From: JAYKJB01 sp035284745 [NCBI: Candidatus Sericytochromatia bacterium]
GTDB taxonomy: Bacteria; Cyanobacteriota; Sericytochromatia; S15B-MN24
Reading direction: 5' to 3'
DNA length: 64,000 nt
NCBI GenBank assembly: GCA_035284745.1
Contig: JAYKIL010000012.1
Coordinates: 62,001-126,000, forward strand
The notes beneath the pieces are model-generated. The model was not told the origin of the DNA. It saw only the letters and a list, made by a program, of their open reading frames with translations, and did no database searches. Position numbers and translations under genes: made by a program. Below are positions 34,119 through 43,697 of the stretch, piece after piece (position 1 is the stretch's first letter; every line of letters starts with the position of its first letter).

Positions 34119-34376
34119 ACGGCTTGAACTCCTAGTAACGCAAACGAGCAACCCGTCAGGGGACCAGAGTGCTGATGCGTATTCGGGCCGCTCAATCTCA
34201 TCTGGACACAGATGCCACCGCTCAGCCCGCGAGCAATGTTCAGCAATTCCATGGGCTTATACCCCACGCGCAGAGGGCGTAGCAAGCCTTCACGAAGATT
34301 TACGTTTAAAAACACTCCCAAAGCAAGTATCCAAGGGACTTTACGGAAAAACAGGGGGTATCATGCATCCATCACG

Positions 34377-37337
34377 ATGCCGATGCCTCCCCTCTGCTCA
34401 AAAAACTTTCGAGCCCTTCTTCTGTTGGGCGCGTGCCTTGGGGCCACGTGGCCCTCAGTTCCTGCGTGGGCGGCGAACCATCCCGAACGACGCTGGAGGA
34501 TACACGACAGCGAACACTTCCGCCTTCACTTTTTTCCCGAAATCCAAGGCACTGCCGAACGCGTATTGTCAGCAGCCGAAGAAGTTTATGCACGCCTGCG
34601 GTACGACTTTGGGGCCCCCGAGGGGGCCCGTATTCCAATCATTCTCGATCCTGATGCGTTTTTTAACGGAGAAGCGGAACCTTTCAAGGATCGAATCACC
34701 CTAGACCCCGCGTTGACATCATCCTCCATCGTCGGCACGCGACGATTCGTCGCCCACGAATTGGCGCACGTGATGACTTTTCGCTCGCTTTCAACAGGAC
34801 ACGTTCTATCCAAACTCAACGGCCTCAGTACCATTCCAACTTGGTTTCTCGAAGGGGTGGCCCAGTACGAGGCGGAGTATTGGTACCCGAGTTTGGACCG
34901 GATGCTCAGACTCTCAACGCTTGAAGACAAACTGCTAACGGCCAGTGAGCGACAGCATTTTAGAACGCTGGGAGTTCACTCGGCTGCGGCCGGATATACC
35001 GAAGGATATTCCCTGTGTCGCTTCATTTTTGAGACTTATGGCCACAGAAGCCTCTCCAGGCTCATGAAACGATTGCGAAGCGGCAAAGGCAACTTCGAGA
35101 GCGCCATCAAAGCGACCTTCGGAAAGTCCCTGCAACAACTGGAAGCGGAATGGCGGACAGGGCTGAATCGGGGTTACCAAAAACAGGTGTCCCCCAAGCA
35201 CGACCAAGTTCCCGGAGCGCAAACGGTCATCGCTTCACGCGAAGGCGAAATTCACATCCAACCGAAGATGAGAGCCGATGGCCGGCAATTGGCATTTCTT
35301 ACCAGCCGTCATCAAGGACGTTTCTTATATCTGCGCGGCCAAGTCTTCGGTTTTCTCTCCCTGGCCTTGGCAAACTCAAGGGGTGAACAAGTCAATATTT
35401 TGCCAGTCGCCCAAGGCACCATCAGCGCATTCGCTTGGTCACCCAAGGGCGATCGGTTGGCTTTTTTACAAGGGGTCCGAGACGCATCCAATACCCCAAT
35501 TTTTTCCCTTTTTTCCTACGAGATTGCATCGGGCCGACTCGAACGCCTGAGCCAGGACGAGAACGTCGTCGCCCTGAGTTGGAGACCTGGTAGCTCTGAA
35601 ATTGCCTTTGTGAGCGTCAACGATGGAAACAACACCTTAAAGCTGGTCAACAGGTACACCCGAAAAACCCGTACCGTCTATCAAGTGCCTGACCTCGTGC
35701 AATGGCGGGATATCCAGTTCAATCCTGATGGCTCGTCATTGGCACTGGTGGCCTTTAAGCCTGGTGAAAACGGCCGTTTGCTCCACTTTGACCTCAGCCA
35801 AGGACTCACACGAGTCCTTGGCGAACAGCGCCAGAAAGGATCTGACAGTCACCCGTGTTGGACGCCGGATGGCCGCAACGTCATCTACAGTTCTGAAAAA
35901 AGCGGCTTCAGCCAGCTTTATTCTCTCGAATTGAGTACGGGAAAGGAAACGGCTCTCACCAATACATTCCGCGGCGCGGAGACCCCATCAATCACTCCTG
36001 ACGGAAAATTCGTTTACTATACAACGTACCTGGCCCAGGGAAGTCGCATTGAAAAACTGGCGATAGGGCAGGCCTCCGACGCAGAAAAAAGGCACCCGAG
36101 TGTCCAGCCAGAAAACGGGTTCAGCCTCCCCCACGGAAACGCAAAAGGTGGCGAATTATGGGACGCGAGCAAGCCCGTAATTCCCGCGGAGAATGTCAGT
36201 TTTTTCCAAGTGGGGGCTCAATCGCCACAGCTGCCGTGGAGACGGCGCGCTCCCTTCGAGCGTCAGCCCCCCCCTCCGTGGCCGCCCATTGATGAGGCGC
36301 ACGCCAAACCCTATCAACCGGCGATGAGCAATGACCTGCTCATTCCTCAAATGACGGTGGATGAACGCGGGCAACAAATCGGGGTCGCCGGAACTTACAG
36401 CGACATTCTGCAACACCACGAATTAGGCCTCGATGTCCGTTGGGGGCTCTGGAGCCAAAGATTTAGCTACAATGCGTCTTACACAAACAAAATGAACACT
36501 TTCTCGTGGAATGCCAGCCTTTTCGATGTCCCTCAACTGGCAATCGCGCCCGAGGTCCGCAGTGAGAGCCGCCCTCTCTTTGAACACCTCTACCTCCAAC
36601 GCCGGCGGGGTTTACGCTTCGATATCGAGACTCCCCTCGGCGCAGGGCGTCACCTTCTTACCAGCGCTCAATGGAGCACACTGGGAACGCTGCTGGCTCC
36701 GCTCTCCGGCTCAAACACGCTTCAGGAAGGGAGTTTGAACACGGTCGGTGCCGTGTACCGAGAACAACGTGTGCGCCCTGATGTAGATCAAGACATCAAC
36801 CCAGGCGATGGTTACCGTCTCGCGATCGCCGGCACGGTGGCGGACAGACGCCTCGGCAGCGCCTATGACTTTTCGCAATTAAACGTCGTCGGCGAACGGT
36901 ACTATCCCATCATCAGAGACTGGCGCCATCACCTCACCTGGCGTTGGGGGCTCGGGATGCAAACAGGCGACTCGCCCGTACCTTTTCTGCTGGGAGGCCC
37001 CAATGCCTCGGCACAACTCTTTGCGCTCCGGGGTTATGCGGTGGGAAGTTTTTCTGGCAACCGCCTCGCCAGCACTGGATTGGAGTACGTGTTTCCGGTA
37101 TTCAAACACCTTGATCGTACATTAGGACCTCTCTATCTTGACCGCTGCTACATGTCTACCTTCCTAGACACCGGGGGTGCCTGGCAAGACACACTGTCTC
37201 CCCGCGTTGGAAGTAGCATGGGCGGTGAAATACGCCTGCGGGGAACCGTGATGGGGCGGCAAAATCTCACCGTGCGCTTGGGCTTCGCGCAGGCTCTCGG
37301 GGGGGATAACGGCTCTGGATTCTATCTCACCTTCTGA
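34377..37337 (+). CDS. Secreted metalloprotease with a TolB-type propeller and outer-membrane barrel
   Basis: 986 residues from ATG 34377 (ATG 34383 is also possible). Signal peptide ends PAWA near residue 32. Residues 35-310: peptidase MA-like gluzincin with VAHELAHVMTF (HELAH, 127-131) and the third ligand in WFLEGVAQYEAE (Glu160). Residues about 330-620: repeats of the TolB/WD40-like type (SPKGDRLAFLQG, WTPDGRNVIYSSE, TPDGKFVYYTT). Then a Pro-rich linker and a beta-rich C-terminus with SGNRLASTGLEYVFPVF, DTGGAWQ and RLGFAQALGGDNGSGFYLTF, like the surface-antigen/Omp85 barrel family, ending in a terminal Phe. So the active site would be tied to the outer membrane. Confidence 0.75.
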   Translation: MPMPPLCSKNFRALLLLGACLGATWPSVPAWAANHPERRWRIHDSEHFRLHFFPEIQGTAERVLSAAEEVYARLRYDFGAPEGARIPIILDPDAFFNGEAEPFKDRITLDPALTSSSIVGTRRFVAHELAHVMTFRSLSTGHVLSKLNGLSTIPTWFLEGVAQYEAEYWYPSLDRMLRLSTLEDKLLTASERQHFRTLGVHSAAAGYTEGYSLCRFIFETYGHRSLSRLMKRLRSGKGNFESAIKATFGKSLQQLEAEWRTGLNRGYQKQVSPKHDQVPGAQTVIASREGEIHIQPKMRADGRQLAFLTSRHQGRFLYLRGQVFGFLSLALANSRGEQVNILPVAQGTISAFAWSPKGDRLAFLQGVRDASNTPIFSLFSYEIASGRLERLSQDENVVALSWRPGSSEIAFVSVNDGNNTLKLVNRYTRKTRTVYQVPDLVQWRDIQFNPDGSSLALVAFKPGENGRLLHFDLSQGLTRVLGEQRQKGSDSHPCWTPDGRNVIYSSEKSGFSQLYSLELSTGKETALTNTFRGAETPSITPDGKFVYYTTYLAQGSRIEKLAIGQASDAEKRHPSVQPENGFSLPHGNAKGGELWDASKPVIPAENVSFFQVGAQSPQLPWRRRAPFERQPPPPWPPIDEAHAKPYQPAMSNDLLIPQMTVDERGQQIGVAGTYSDILQHHELGLDVRWGLWSQRFSYNASYTNKMNTFSWNASLFDVPQLAIAPEVRSESRPLFEHLYLQRRRGLRFDIETPLGAGRHLLTSAQWSTLGTLLAPLSGSNTLQEGSLNTVGAVYREQRVRPDVDQDINPGDGYRLAIAGTVADRRLGSAYDFSQLNVVGERYYPIIRDWRHHLTWRWGLGMQTGDSPVPFLLGGPNASAQLFALRGYAVGSFSGNRLASTGLEYVFPVFKHLDRTLGPLYLDRCYMSTFLDTGGAWQDTLSPRVGSSMGGEIRLRGTVMGRQNLTVRLGFAQALGGDNGSGFYLTF

Positions 37338-37387
37338 CTCGGGCAAAAGTTTGCTACGATGTCTGCCACCGGAAGAAGGAGAATCCT

Positions 37388-38161
37388 ATGCCCTCGATGG
37401 CTTATCAAGATCTGATGTCGCTCAAGGCGCACTGGGGAAGGCCCCTGATCATGGGACATCGCGGCGCGATGGGGCACGCGCCGGAAAATACGATGGCGTC
37501 ATTCAAGCTCGCCCACGAAATGAAAGTCGACGCGATTGAACTGGATGTTCACCTGAGCCGTGACGGTTGTCTCGTGGTTCATCATGACGAAGCACTCGAA
37601 CGGACAACCAATGGCCGCGGGGAGTTGGCGGACCTAACGCTTGAACAGTTAAAGCAGTTGGACGCGGGAAGTCATTTTTCGCAAGACTTTTCAGGCGAGC
37701 AAATTCCCACCCTCGAGGAGGTCTTGGCGTGGGCGCGGCCCTTGAATTTGCCCGTCGTGATTGAGTTTAAGCGCAATCCCAACGCACCGGCGATCGTGAA
37801 GGCAGCCACCGACCTGATTGACCGCCTCGACGCGGGAGCACATGTTGCTTTCATCTCATTCGACCACTTTGTTCCGGCAGGTCTCAAACAGATTCGGCCC
37901 CAATGGTGCACGGGAGTTCTTTACGCCGCACGCCCGATTGATCCAGTCCACCTTGCCACGAGCGCAGGCGCCGATGGTCTCTTGCCGAATTTTTACTTCG
38001 TCGACAAAGAAATGGTCGCGGCCGCCCATCAGGCAAATAAATGGGTGGGATGCTGGGCGCCGAACTCAGAACGAGAGTTAGGCTATACCCTGATGCAAGG
38101 CGTCGATATGATCGGCACAAATTTTCCCGATCGTCTGCACGCTCTGATCAATCGCAGCTAA
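37388..38161 (+). CDS. Glycerophosphodiester phosphodiesterase
   Basis: 257 residues. GDPD motifs in order: MGHRGAMGHAPENTMASF, AIELDVHLSRDGCLVVHHDEALERTTNG (metal- and acid-base residues E-x-D and H-H-D), VIEFKRN, and the C-terminal VGCWAPNSE block (W-T equivalent). Hydrolyses glycerophosphodiesters to glycerol-3-phosphate. Cytoplasmic: no signal peptide. GAAGGAG lies six bases before the ATG. The RNA methyltransferase gene follows 21 bases later. Confidence 0.95.
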   Translation: MPSMAYQDLMSLKAHWGRPLIMGHRGAMGHAPENTMASFKLAHEMKVDAIELDVHLSRDGCLVVHHDEALERTTNGRGELADLTLEQLKQLDAGSHFSQDFSGEQIPTLEEVLAWARPLNLPVVIEFKRNPNAPAIVKAATDLIDRLDAGAHVAFISFDHFVPAGLKQIRPQWCTGVLYAARPIDPVHLATSAGADGLLPNFYFVDKEMVAAAHQANKWVGCWAPNSERELGYTLMQGVDMIGTNFPDRLHALINRS

Positions 38162-38182
38162 GACAAAGACAAGGAGAAAGTT

Positions 38183-39616
38183 GTGGGAAAAAGCCTCCAG
38201 CCACTGCGAGTGGGGGATCGGCCGGCCCTTCAAGTGGAAGAAATGGTCGTTGGTGGGGAATCGCTGGCTCGTTATGAGGGCCTCCCTGTTTTCATCCCTT
38301 TTGGCGTGCCCGGGGACCGGCTCATCGCCCGCGTCATCAGTACAAAGCCCGGTTATGCCCGTGCTTTGATCGAAGAAATAGACGCCCCCGGGGTCGCGCG
38401 CGAAGAACCGCCTTGCGATGTTTTTGGTGTATGCGGGGGGTGTCAGTGGCAAATGCTATCCCGCGCTGCTCAAGCCCAGTGGAAAAAGGCCATTGTAGAA
38501 GACAGTCTGAGGCGAATCGCCGGGATCTCCCCCGAAAATATAGTGGCCGACTGTTTATCATCGCCAGAATTTTGGCACTACAGAAACAAAGTCCACTGGG
38601 CCATTGAACACACTGCTGATGGGTGGAAATTAGGCTTGTTCGAACCACGCAGTCACCGGGTCGTGACGACCTCGGCCTGCGCGCTACAACATCCCACCCT
38701 TACCGCCGCGCAACACGCCTTGGAAGCGGCGCTCGAAACCCTCCAACTGACTGCCTATTCAGAACAAAAGCAAACCGGATTTTTGCGCTCGACATTCGCA
38801 AAAGTGGGGCATCGTTCGGGCGAACTGATGGTGGGCATTGTGACGCGCGAAGCAAGTTTTCCCCAAGCGAATTTGCTCGTCGAACGGCTGCGTGAACAAT
38901 TACCTCATCTCACCACGGTGGTACAAAATGTTCACCGCTCAGCAGGCAACAAACTGATGGGCCCAGAAACAAGAACCCTTTATGGTCCGGGTGTTATCAA
39001 AGAGGAGCTCAATACCGGCCCAACACACCGCCCGCTGACGCTTTCAATCTCTCCTGTGTCGTTCTTTCAAGTCAACGGAGCAGCGGTCGAGATCCTATAC
39101 GATGCCATCGCCAATGCATGTGGCTTGCCCAAAGAAGGCCCGGTGGGCACGGGGCCTCACATTATCGATGCGTACTCAGGAACAGGCGCCATCGCCCTGT
39201 TTCTTGCAGCCAGAGGCGCAGGCAAAGTCACAGGCATTGAAATCATCACCGCGGCGACGAACGACGCGGCGCATAACGCGTCCGTAAACGGGTTGGAATC
39301 CCGCGTTCAGTTCATCACGGGAGCCGTCGAAAATCTCCTCGGTGGTCTGCTGCACGAGATTAGCGAGAAACAGACCATTGTTTTGGACCCACCCCGCAAA
39401 GGCTGTGAGACGGCGGTTATTGACGCGTTGCTGACGCATCACCCAGAACGCATCGTTTATGTTTCTTGCAATCCCGCGACCCAGGCGCGTGACATCAAAC
39501 GGCTCACCGCCGGAGGATATCAACTCCAGCGGGTGCAGCCCGTCGATATGTTTCCCCAAACAGCGCACGTTGAATGCATCGCAGAACTACGCTGGTCCCC
39601 CAACACCCAAATCTAG
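38183..39616 (+). CDS. RNA m5U methyltransferase of the RlmD/RlmCD type (TRAM domain)
   Basis: 477 residues from GTG 38183 with AAGGAG ahead. N-terminal TRAM domain (about 10-65), then CDVFGVCGGCQWQ, the [4Fe-4S] motif of RlmD-like enzymes. The SAM fold has DAYSGTGAIALFLA near residue 334, VLDPPRKGC, and the catalytic cysteine block VYVSCNPATQARDI. Makes 5-methyluridine in 23S rRNA or tRNA; I do not assign the target. The long C-terminal domain is complete. Confidence 0.93.
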   Translation: MGKSLQPLRVGDRPALQVEEMVVGGESLARYEGLPVFIPFGVPGDRLIARVISTKPGYARALIEEIDAPGVAREEPPCDVFGVCGGCQWQMLSRAAQAQWKKAIVEDSLRRIAGISPENIVADCLSSPEFWHYRNKVHWAIEHTADGWKLGLFEPRSHRVVTTSACALQHPTLTAAQHALEAALETLQLTAYSEQKQTGFLRSTFAKVGHRSGELMVGIVTREASFPQANLLVERLREQLPHLTTVVQNVHRSAGNKLMGPETRTLYGPGVIKEELNTGPTHRPLTLSISPVSFFQVNGAAVEILYDAIANACGLPKEGPVGTGPHIIDAYSGTGAIALFLAARGAGKVTGIEIITAATNDAAHNASVNGLESRVQFITGAVENLLGGLLHEISEKQTIVLDPPRKGCETAVIDALLTHHPERIVYVSCNPATQARDIKRLTAGGYQLQRVQPVDMFPQTAHVECIAELRWSPNTQI

Positions 39617-39673
39617 CCATTTTTTTGGGTCAACGTGGGCCGGGGGACCGCAAAAAATCATCATAGCGAAATG

Positions 39674-40273
39674 TTATCTGCCACCAAATGCATCGCGGAT
39701 CGTGCCCACCACGCCTCGATACAGCGAAGAGTCTCTCAACATTCCAGCCACCAAACCATATCCGCCGATGCCCGCAACACCCGCCACGATGGAGCCCAAC
39801 ACGCCAGTCACAGGAAGGATTGCCAAGACAGTGGCCCCCGCAATGGCAGCCCCGGCACCACCTGCGAAACCACACATGGTGTCGCCCGCCAATCGCCCTG
39901 CGAACGTCCCAAAACCGATACTCCCCTGGGCCAAACGCACACCATTGGAAAAAGCCGAAATAGCCGCTTCGAAAACAGCAGAACGTGTCATCAAGGGCAT
40001 TGCAGCGCCAGCAAGGCCTTTCAAAGAGCTAAAAAATGCATTGCCTCTCAGGCCTTTGACCGCCCGAAACAAGGAAGACAATTCGCCCCCCAGAGCTTGC
40101 TTTCCGTCAATTCCTGTCTTCGCGGCATTCCAAAGATGAGCCAGTGAGCGCCCTTGGTCGACCCAATCCCCTTGTGTGAAGCTTTGAACGATGCCACCGC
40201 CAGACGCTCCCACTGCGCCCAATGGAGCGGGTGGGTAGAGGTTTCCTTGAGGGGATTGCCCAATGACGGTCAT
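39674..40273 (-). CDS. Unknown glycine-rich hydrophobic protein
   Basis: 199 residues, no recognised family. AAGGAG seven bases before ATG 40273 is an excellent ribosome-binding site. Residues 1-40 are polar, Gly/Pro-rich. A helical middle (about 50-120) precedes a strongly hydrophobic Gly/Ala zipper region (about 115-180: GRLAGDTMCGFAGGAGAAIAGATVLAILPVTGVLGSIVAG), then a short basic tail ending FGGR. No signal peptide. Such zippers can pack in membranes or form oligomers. An AT-rich leader with a promoter candidate (40450-40476) lies upstream. Could be a membrane-active or cell-envelope protein; function unknown. Confidence 0.55.
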   Translation of the reverse strand: MTVIGQSPQGNLYPPAPLGAVGASGGGIVQSFTQGDWVDQGRSLAHLWNAAKTGIDGKQALGGELSSLFRAVKGLRGNAFFSSLKGLAGAAMPLMTRSAVFEAAISAFSNGVRLAQGSIGFGTFAGRLAGDTMCGFAGGAGAAIAGATVLAILPVTGVLGSIVAGVAGIGGYGLVAGMLRDSSLYRGVVGTIRDAFGGR

Positions 40274-40449
40274 CGCAGACTCCTTCTTTTTTCCAGGCGG
40301 TCACAACAAGACCACGGGGGTTCAAAGGAATGACGGCCCCGGGACAATGAGTAAGGACTCACCGCCAAGAACGAGTGGATGCAGCAATTCCCGAACCTTG
40401 ACCTCCTTGTCGCCGTTCATCAGGCGTTAATAGATTAAATAAAGTTTAA

Positions 40450-40476
40450 ATTTTAATTTTTTTTGATGAACGTCAA
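40450..40476 (-). promoter_or_regulatory. Candidate promoter of the glycine-zipper gene
   Basis: Reverse strand TTGACG (40476-40471), 15-base spacer, TAAAAT (40455-40450), in a strikingly AT-rich stretch. The -35 overlaps the end of the upstream HD-domain gene. The spacer is short, so an alternative -10 within the A/T tract is possible. The implied leader is about 170 bases. Confidence 0.4.
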
Positions 40477-41198
40477 CGAGAGAGTGAGCCAACCGACACC
40501 TGCTGCAACACGTGATTGGGCAGCACGTGTTCAAGAAACAGCGGAACCAAGGCTGGATCAAAAACAATTCCAGACAGACCTTCGATCTCTCGAGCCACAT
40601 CATCGGGCACCAACGCCCCGCGGTATGGGCGAGGATGCAGCATGGCCTCGGCACTGTCAGCCAAACGCAAAATTCTAGACGCCAAAGGAATATCAACCCC
40701 TGCTAACCCATCCGGAAAGCCCAAACCATCCCACCGCTCGTGCGCCCAGCGCACCCAGGTCGCCATCTCCGCGTCACGGGTGAGGTCCAATACCTGAGCC
40801 GCTCCTTTCACCGAATGACGCCATATCTGAGCATTCTCAGCGGGAGAAAGGGAGCCTGGTTTCGCAATCAACGCCTCGGGAACCTCAAGCATCCCAAGGT
40901 CGTGAAAGATGGCCGCCTGGTGGATTCGCTCACGCGTCTCACGGGGCAGGCCAGCTGCGCCTGCCAGCGCCAGCGCCAGAGCCGCTACGCGCTCGGAATG
41001 TCCCCGGGGATAACGTTCGTGGGCATCCGCACGCGCAACGAGATCGCCCGGCTCCGCCGCCGGGAGGGGACGCCGGGATTCTCGACGCCGAGGCACCACA
41101 GGACGGCTGGGGGGAAAGAACAGGTAAACCGCCACCAACACCGCCGCAAAAAAGAACAAATAGCCGACAAGTTGAATCCAATCCGGCAAACTCGCCAC
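40473..41198 (-). CDS. Membrane-anchored HD-GYP-like protein with altered active-site residues
   Basis: 241 residues from GTG 41198 (GGGAGG seven bases upstream). One transmembrane helix at about 10-29, then an HD phosphohydrolase domain. HD-GYP residues kept: GHSERVA, IFHDLGML, HSVKGA, ERWDGLGFPDGL, PLASRILRLADSAEA, FDPALVPLFLEHVLP. Changes from the usual HDxGK..HHExxDGxGYP: Lys of HDIGK is Met, the first His of HHE is Ala, and GYP reads GFP. It may be a c-di-GMP phosphodiesterase with altered metal coordination, or inactive and signalling by binding. Confidence 0.75.
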   Translation of the reverse strand: MASLPDWIQLVGYLFFFAAVLVAVYLFFPPSRPVVPRRRESRRPLPAAEPGDLVARADAHERYPRGHSERVAALALALAGAAGLPRETRERIHQAAIFHDLGMLEVPEALIAKPGSLSPAENAQIWRHSVKGAAQVLDLTRDAEMATWVRWAHERWDGLGFPDGLAGVDIPLASRILRLADSAEAMLHPRPYRGALVPDDVAREIEGLSGIVFDPALVPLFLEHVLPNHVLQQVSVGSLSR

Positions 41199-41241
41199 GC
41201 CGAAACCTCCCTCGACTCACTCAAGGCACTCAACAATGATA

Positions 41242-41269
41242 AACCTTCTCCCCTGTCGGGGAGAAGGTT
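41242..41269 (-). terminator. Terminator-like hairpin downstream of hppA
   Basis: Perfect 12-base stem AACCTTCTCCCC/GGGGAGAAGGTT with loop TGTC (forward). On the reverse strand it is followed by TATCATTG, so the T-tract is weak. It lies 53 bases after the hppA stop. Confidence 0.65.
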
Positions 41270-41321
41270 CAAGAGCAGCAATGCGCGCAGGAGACTCACC
41301 GTTCCGGCGCAGACTTGCGAC

Positions 41322-43541
41322 CTAGGGTGCGTCCGACGACGGCGCAGGGGATTCCGCACCGGCAGGCGCCTCATTAATCACCGGAGTCTCACTGGGAGGT
41401 GTACTCTCCGGTTCGGCTGAGGGTTGCGCGGCAGGGAGCGCCGAGCTCGTCACACCGTGTGGAGCAGCCACGGAGGGACCAATCGCTTTTGGCTCCTTGT
41501 GAACACTCAACATGAAGGGGATCAGAAGCAATGCCACGATGTTCAAGATTTTGATCATCGGGTTCAATGCCGGCCCAGCGGTGTCTTTGAAAGGATCACC
41601 CACGGTGTCACCCACAACGGCAGCAGCGTGCGCAGGGGTTCCTTTCGCACCCTTGATCTCAATGAGCTTCTTGCCATTGTCCCAAGCGGCACCGCCCGTC
41701 GTCATCATCAAAGCCAGCGTCAAGCCGGTGATGATGGCACCGACCAGCAGACCACCCAACGCAATGGGGCCGAGTAACATTCCAACGGCAATCGGAATGA
41801 CCACTGCCAGGACACCTGGCAGGAACATTTCGCGAATGGCAGCCTCGGTCACAATCGCCACGCAGCGATCATATTGCGGTTTATTCTTGCCTTCAAGAAT
41901 GCCCAATTCACGGAACTGACGACGCACCTCCGTGATAACTGACTGCGCGGCCTTCGAGACCGCCTTCATGAAGATGGCACCGAAGAAGAACGGCAACACG
42001 CCGCCAATGAACAAACCGGCAATCACTTGAGGATCAGCCAAGCTGAAGGTGACATACTGAGCGACACCCCCCGCCTTTGCCGCGGTTTCCGACATCGCCC
42101 GATAAAGGTCTTGGGTGTAGGACGCAAACAAAACCAATGCAGCCAACCCTGCCGAACCGATGGCATAGCCCTTGGTGACGGCCTTCGTCGTGTTACCAAC
42201 AGCATCCAACGCATCCGTGATCTGGCGAATTTCGTGGGGCAATTCGCTCATTTCGGCGATACCACCCGCGTTATCGGTGATGGGACCGAACGAGTCGATG
42301 GCCACGACCATCCCCGCTGTGGAGAGCATTGAAACAGCAGCCACCGCGATGGCATACAAGCCCGCGCTGTAGTCACCGGCAAAACCGCCGGCGGCATAGA
42401 ACGAAGCAATGATCGCAGCAACGATGACGAGCACAGGGGCCAAGGTCGACTCCATGCCGACGGCCAGACCTGCGATGATGTTGGTTGCAGCCCCCGTCTC
42501 CGAAGCCTCAGCGACGTCCTGAACCGGACGGTATTCCGTGGCCGTGTAGTACTCGGTAATGAAAGTGATGACCACCATCACCGCCAGGCCGATCAGGGCC
42601 GCCGAGAGGTACTGCCAAGGATTGGTCGGGAACATCTGGAATGTGAGATACGCGAAACCAAGCATCGAGACCAAGGCGGTCATCAAGGTGCCCCAATACA
42701 GGGCGTGCATGATGTTCTGGTTGCGCCCGAGCTTCACGCTGAAAGTTCCGACGATCGATGCCAAAATCGCGATGGCACCCAACCCAATCGGATAAAGAAC
42801 GTACGTCGCGTTGCTCGGGAAGAACAAATGGCCGAGCAACATCGCAGCGATCAAAGTCACCACGTAGGTTTCGAACAAGTCGGCGCCCATGCCCGCGCAG
42901 TCACCCACGTTGTCACCCACATTGTCCGCAATCACGGCTGGGTTACGAGGATCGTCCTCGGGGATACCGGCTTCCACCTTGCCCACCAAGTCTGCGCCCA
43001 CGTCGGCCGCCTTGGTGAAAATGCCGCCGCCCACCCGGGCGAAGAGCGAAATCAGGGACGCGCCAAAACCCATCCCAATGATGGTCTCGACGTCGTGGGT
43101 CGCGCCATAAAAGCCCGCAACCCCAAGCAAGCCCAAACCTGCGACCGCCAGACCTGTGACCGCGCCACCACGGAAGGCCACTTGCAAAGCAGGGGCCAGG
43201 CCCTTCTCTGCCGCAGCGGCCGTCCGCACATTGGAACGCACCGAAATATTCATTCCGACGTAACCGGCAGCCGCAGAGAACGCGGCGCCGATCGCGAAAC
43301 CAATGGCCGAGGTCCACGACATGGCAGCCCCGATCACAACGAACAAAACAGCGCCAACGATCGCCACCCATTTGTACTGGGTGTTGAGGTAAGCGCCTGC
43401 GCCTTCCTGAATGGCGGCTGCAATCTGCCGCATCCGGTCATTACCATCCGGCAGTCGCAAAATCCCCATGGCGAGGTAACCGCTGGTGGCCAGCGTTAGG
43501 ACAGCGGCGACGACACTGCCCCAGATGATGTAATTTTCCAT
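41322..43541 (-). CDS. hppA: Membrane pyrophosphatase, K+-independent H+-pumping type
   Basis: 739 residues from ATG 43541 (frame open to 43610). About 15-16 transmembrane helices. Active-site blocks: [40 protein letters not shown] and the later [13 protein letters not shown]. In the segment [18 protein letters not shown] the Lys (K460 in usual numbering) and the Thr three residues later mark K+-independent, H+-pumping enzymes. K+-dependent ones have Ala and Gly there. The C-terminus carries an extra tail of about 60 residues, rich in Pro, Ser, Ala and Glu, which looks disordered. Hydrolyses pyrophosphate to pump protons. An AAGGAG lies 16 bases before the ATG, farther than usual. Confidence 0.95.
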   Translation of the reverse strand: MENYIIWGSVVAAVLTLATSGYLAMGILRLPDGNDRMRQIAAAIQEGAGAYLNTQYKWVAIVGAVLFVVIGAAMSWTSAIGFAIGAAFSAAAGYVGMNISVRSNVRTAAAAEKGLAPALQVAFRGGAVTGLAVAGLGLLGVAGFYGATHDVETIIGMGFGASLISLFARVGGGIFTKAADVGADLVGKVEAGIPEDDPRNPAVIADNVGDNVGDCAGMGADLFETYVVTLIAAMLLGHLFFPSNATYVLYPIGLGAIAILASIVGTFSVKLGRNQNIMHALYWGTLMTALVSMLGFAYLTFQMFPTNPWQYLSAALIGLAVMVVITFITEYYTATEYRPVQDVAEASETGAATNIIAGLAVGMESTLAPVLVIVAAIIASFYAAGGFAGDYSAGLYAIAVAAVSMLSTAGMVVAIDSFGPITDNAGGIAEMSELPHEIRQITDALDAVGNTTKAVTKGYAIGSAGLAALVLFASYTQDLYRAMSETAAKAGGVAQYVTFSLADPQVIAGLFIGGVLPFFFGAIFMKAVSKAAQSVITEVRRQFRELGILEGKNKPQYDRCVAIVTEAAIREMFLPGVLAVVIPIAVGMLLGPIALGGLLVGAIITGLTLALMMTTGGAAWDNGKKLIEIKGAKGTPAHAAAVVGDTVGDPFKDTAGPALNPMIKILNIVALLLIPFMLSVHKEPKAIGPSVAAPHGVTSSALPAAQPSAEPESTPPSETPVINEAPAGAESPAPSSDAP

Positions 43542-43640
43542 GATGACGTAGTACCTACTCCTTGCGAGACAATTGCGTGCGTGTTCGGTGCATGATGAAG
43601 CGACAGCCAAACCGACGACTTAGCAAAATTTCAGCCTGTA

Positions 43641-43669
43641 ATTTTACTTGCTTTTAATCCGTGCGGCAA
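43641..43669 (-). promoter_or_regulatory. Candidate promoter of hppA
   Basis: Reverse strand TTGCCG (43669-43664), 17-base spacer, TAAAAT (43646-43641). Predicted start near 43634, leader of about 90 bases. Confidence 0.5.
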
Positions 43670-43697
43670 CCAAGGGACGAGAAAATCAGCAAACAAA

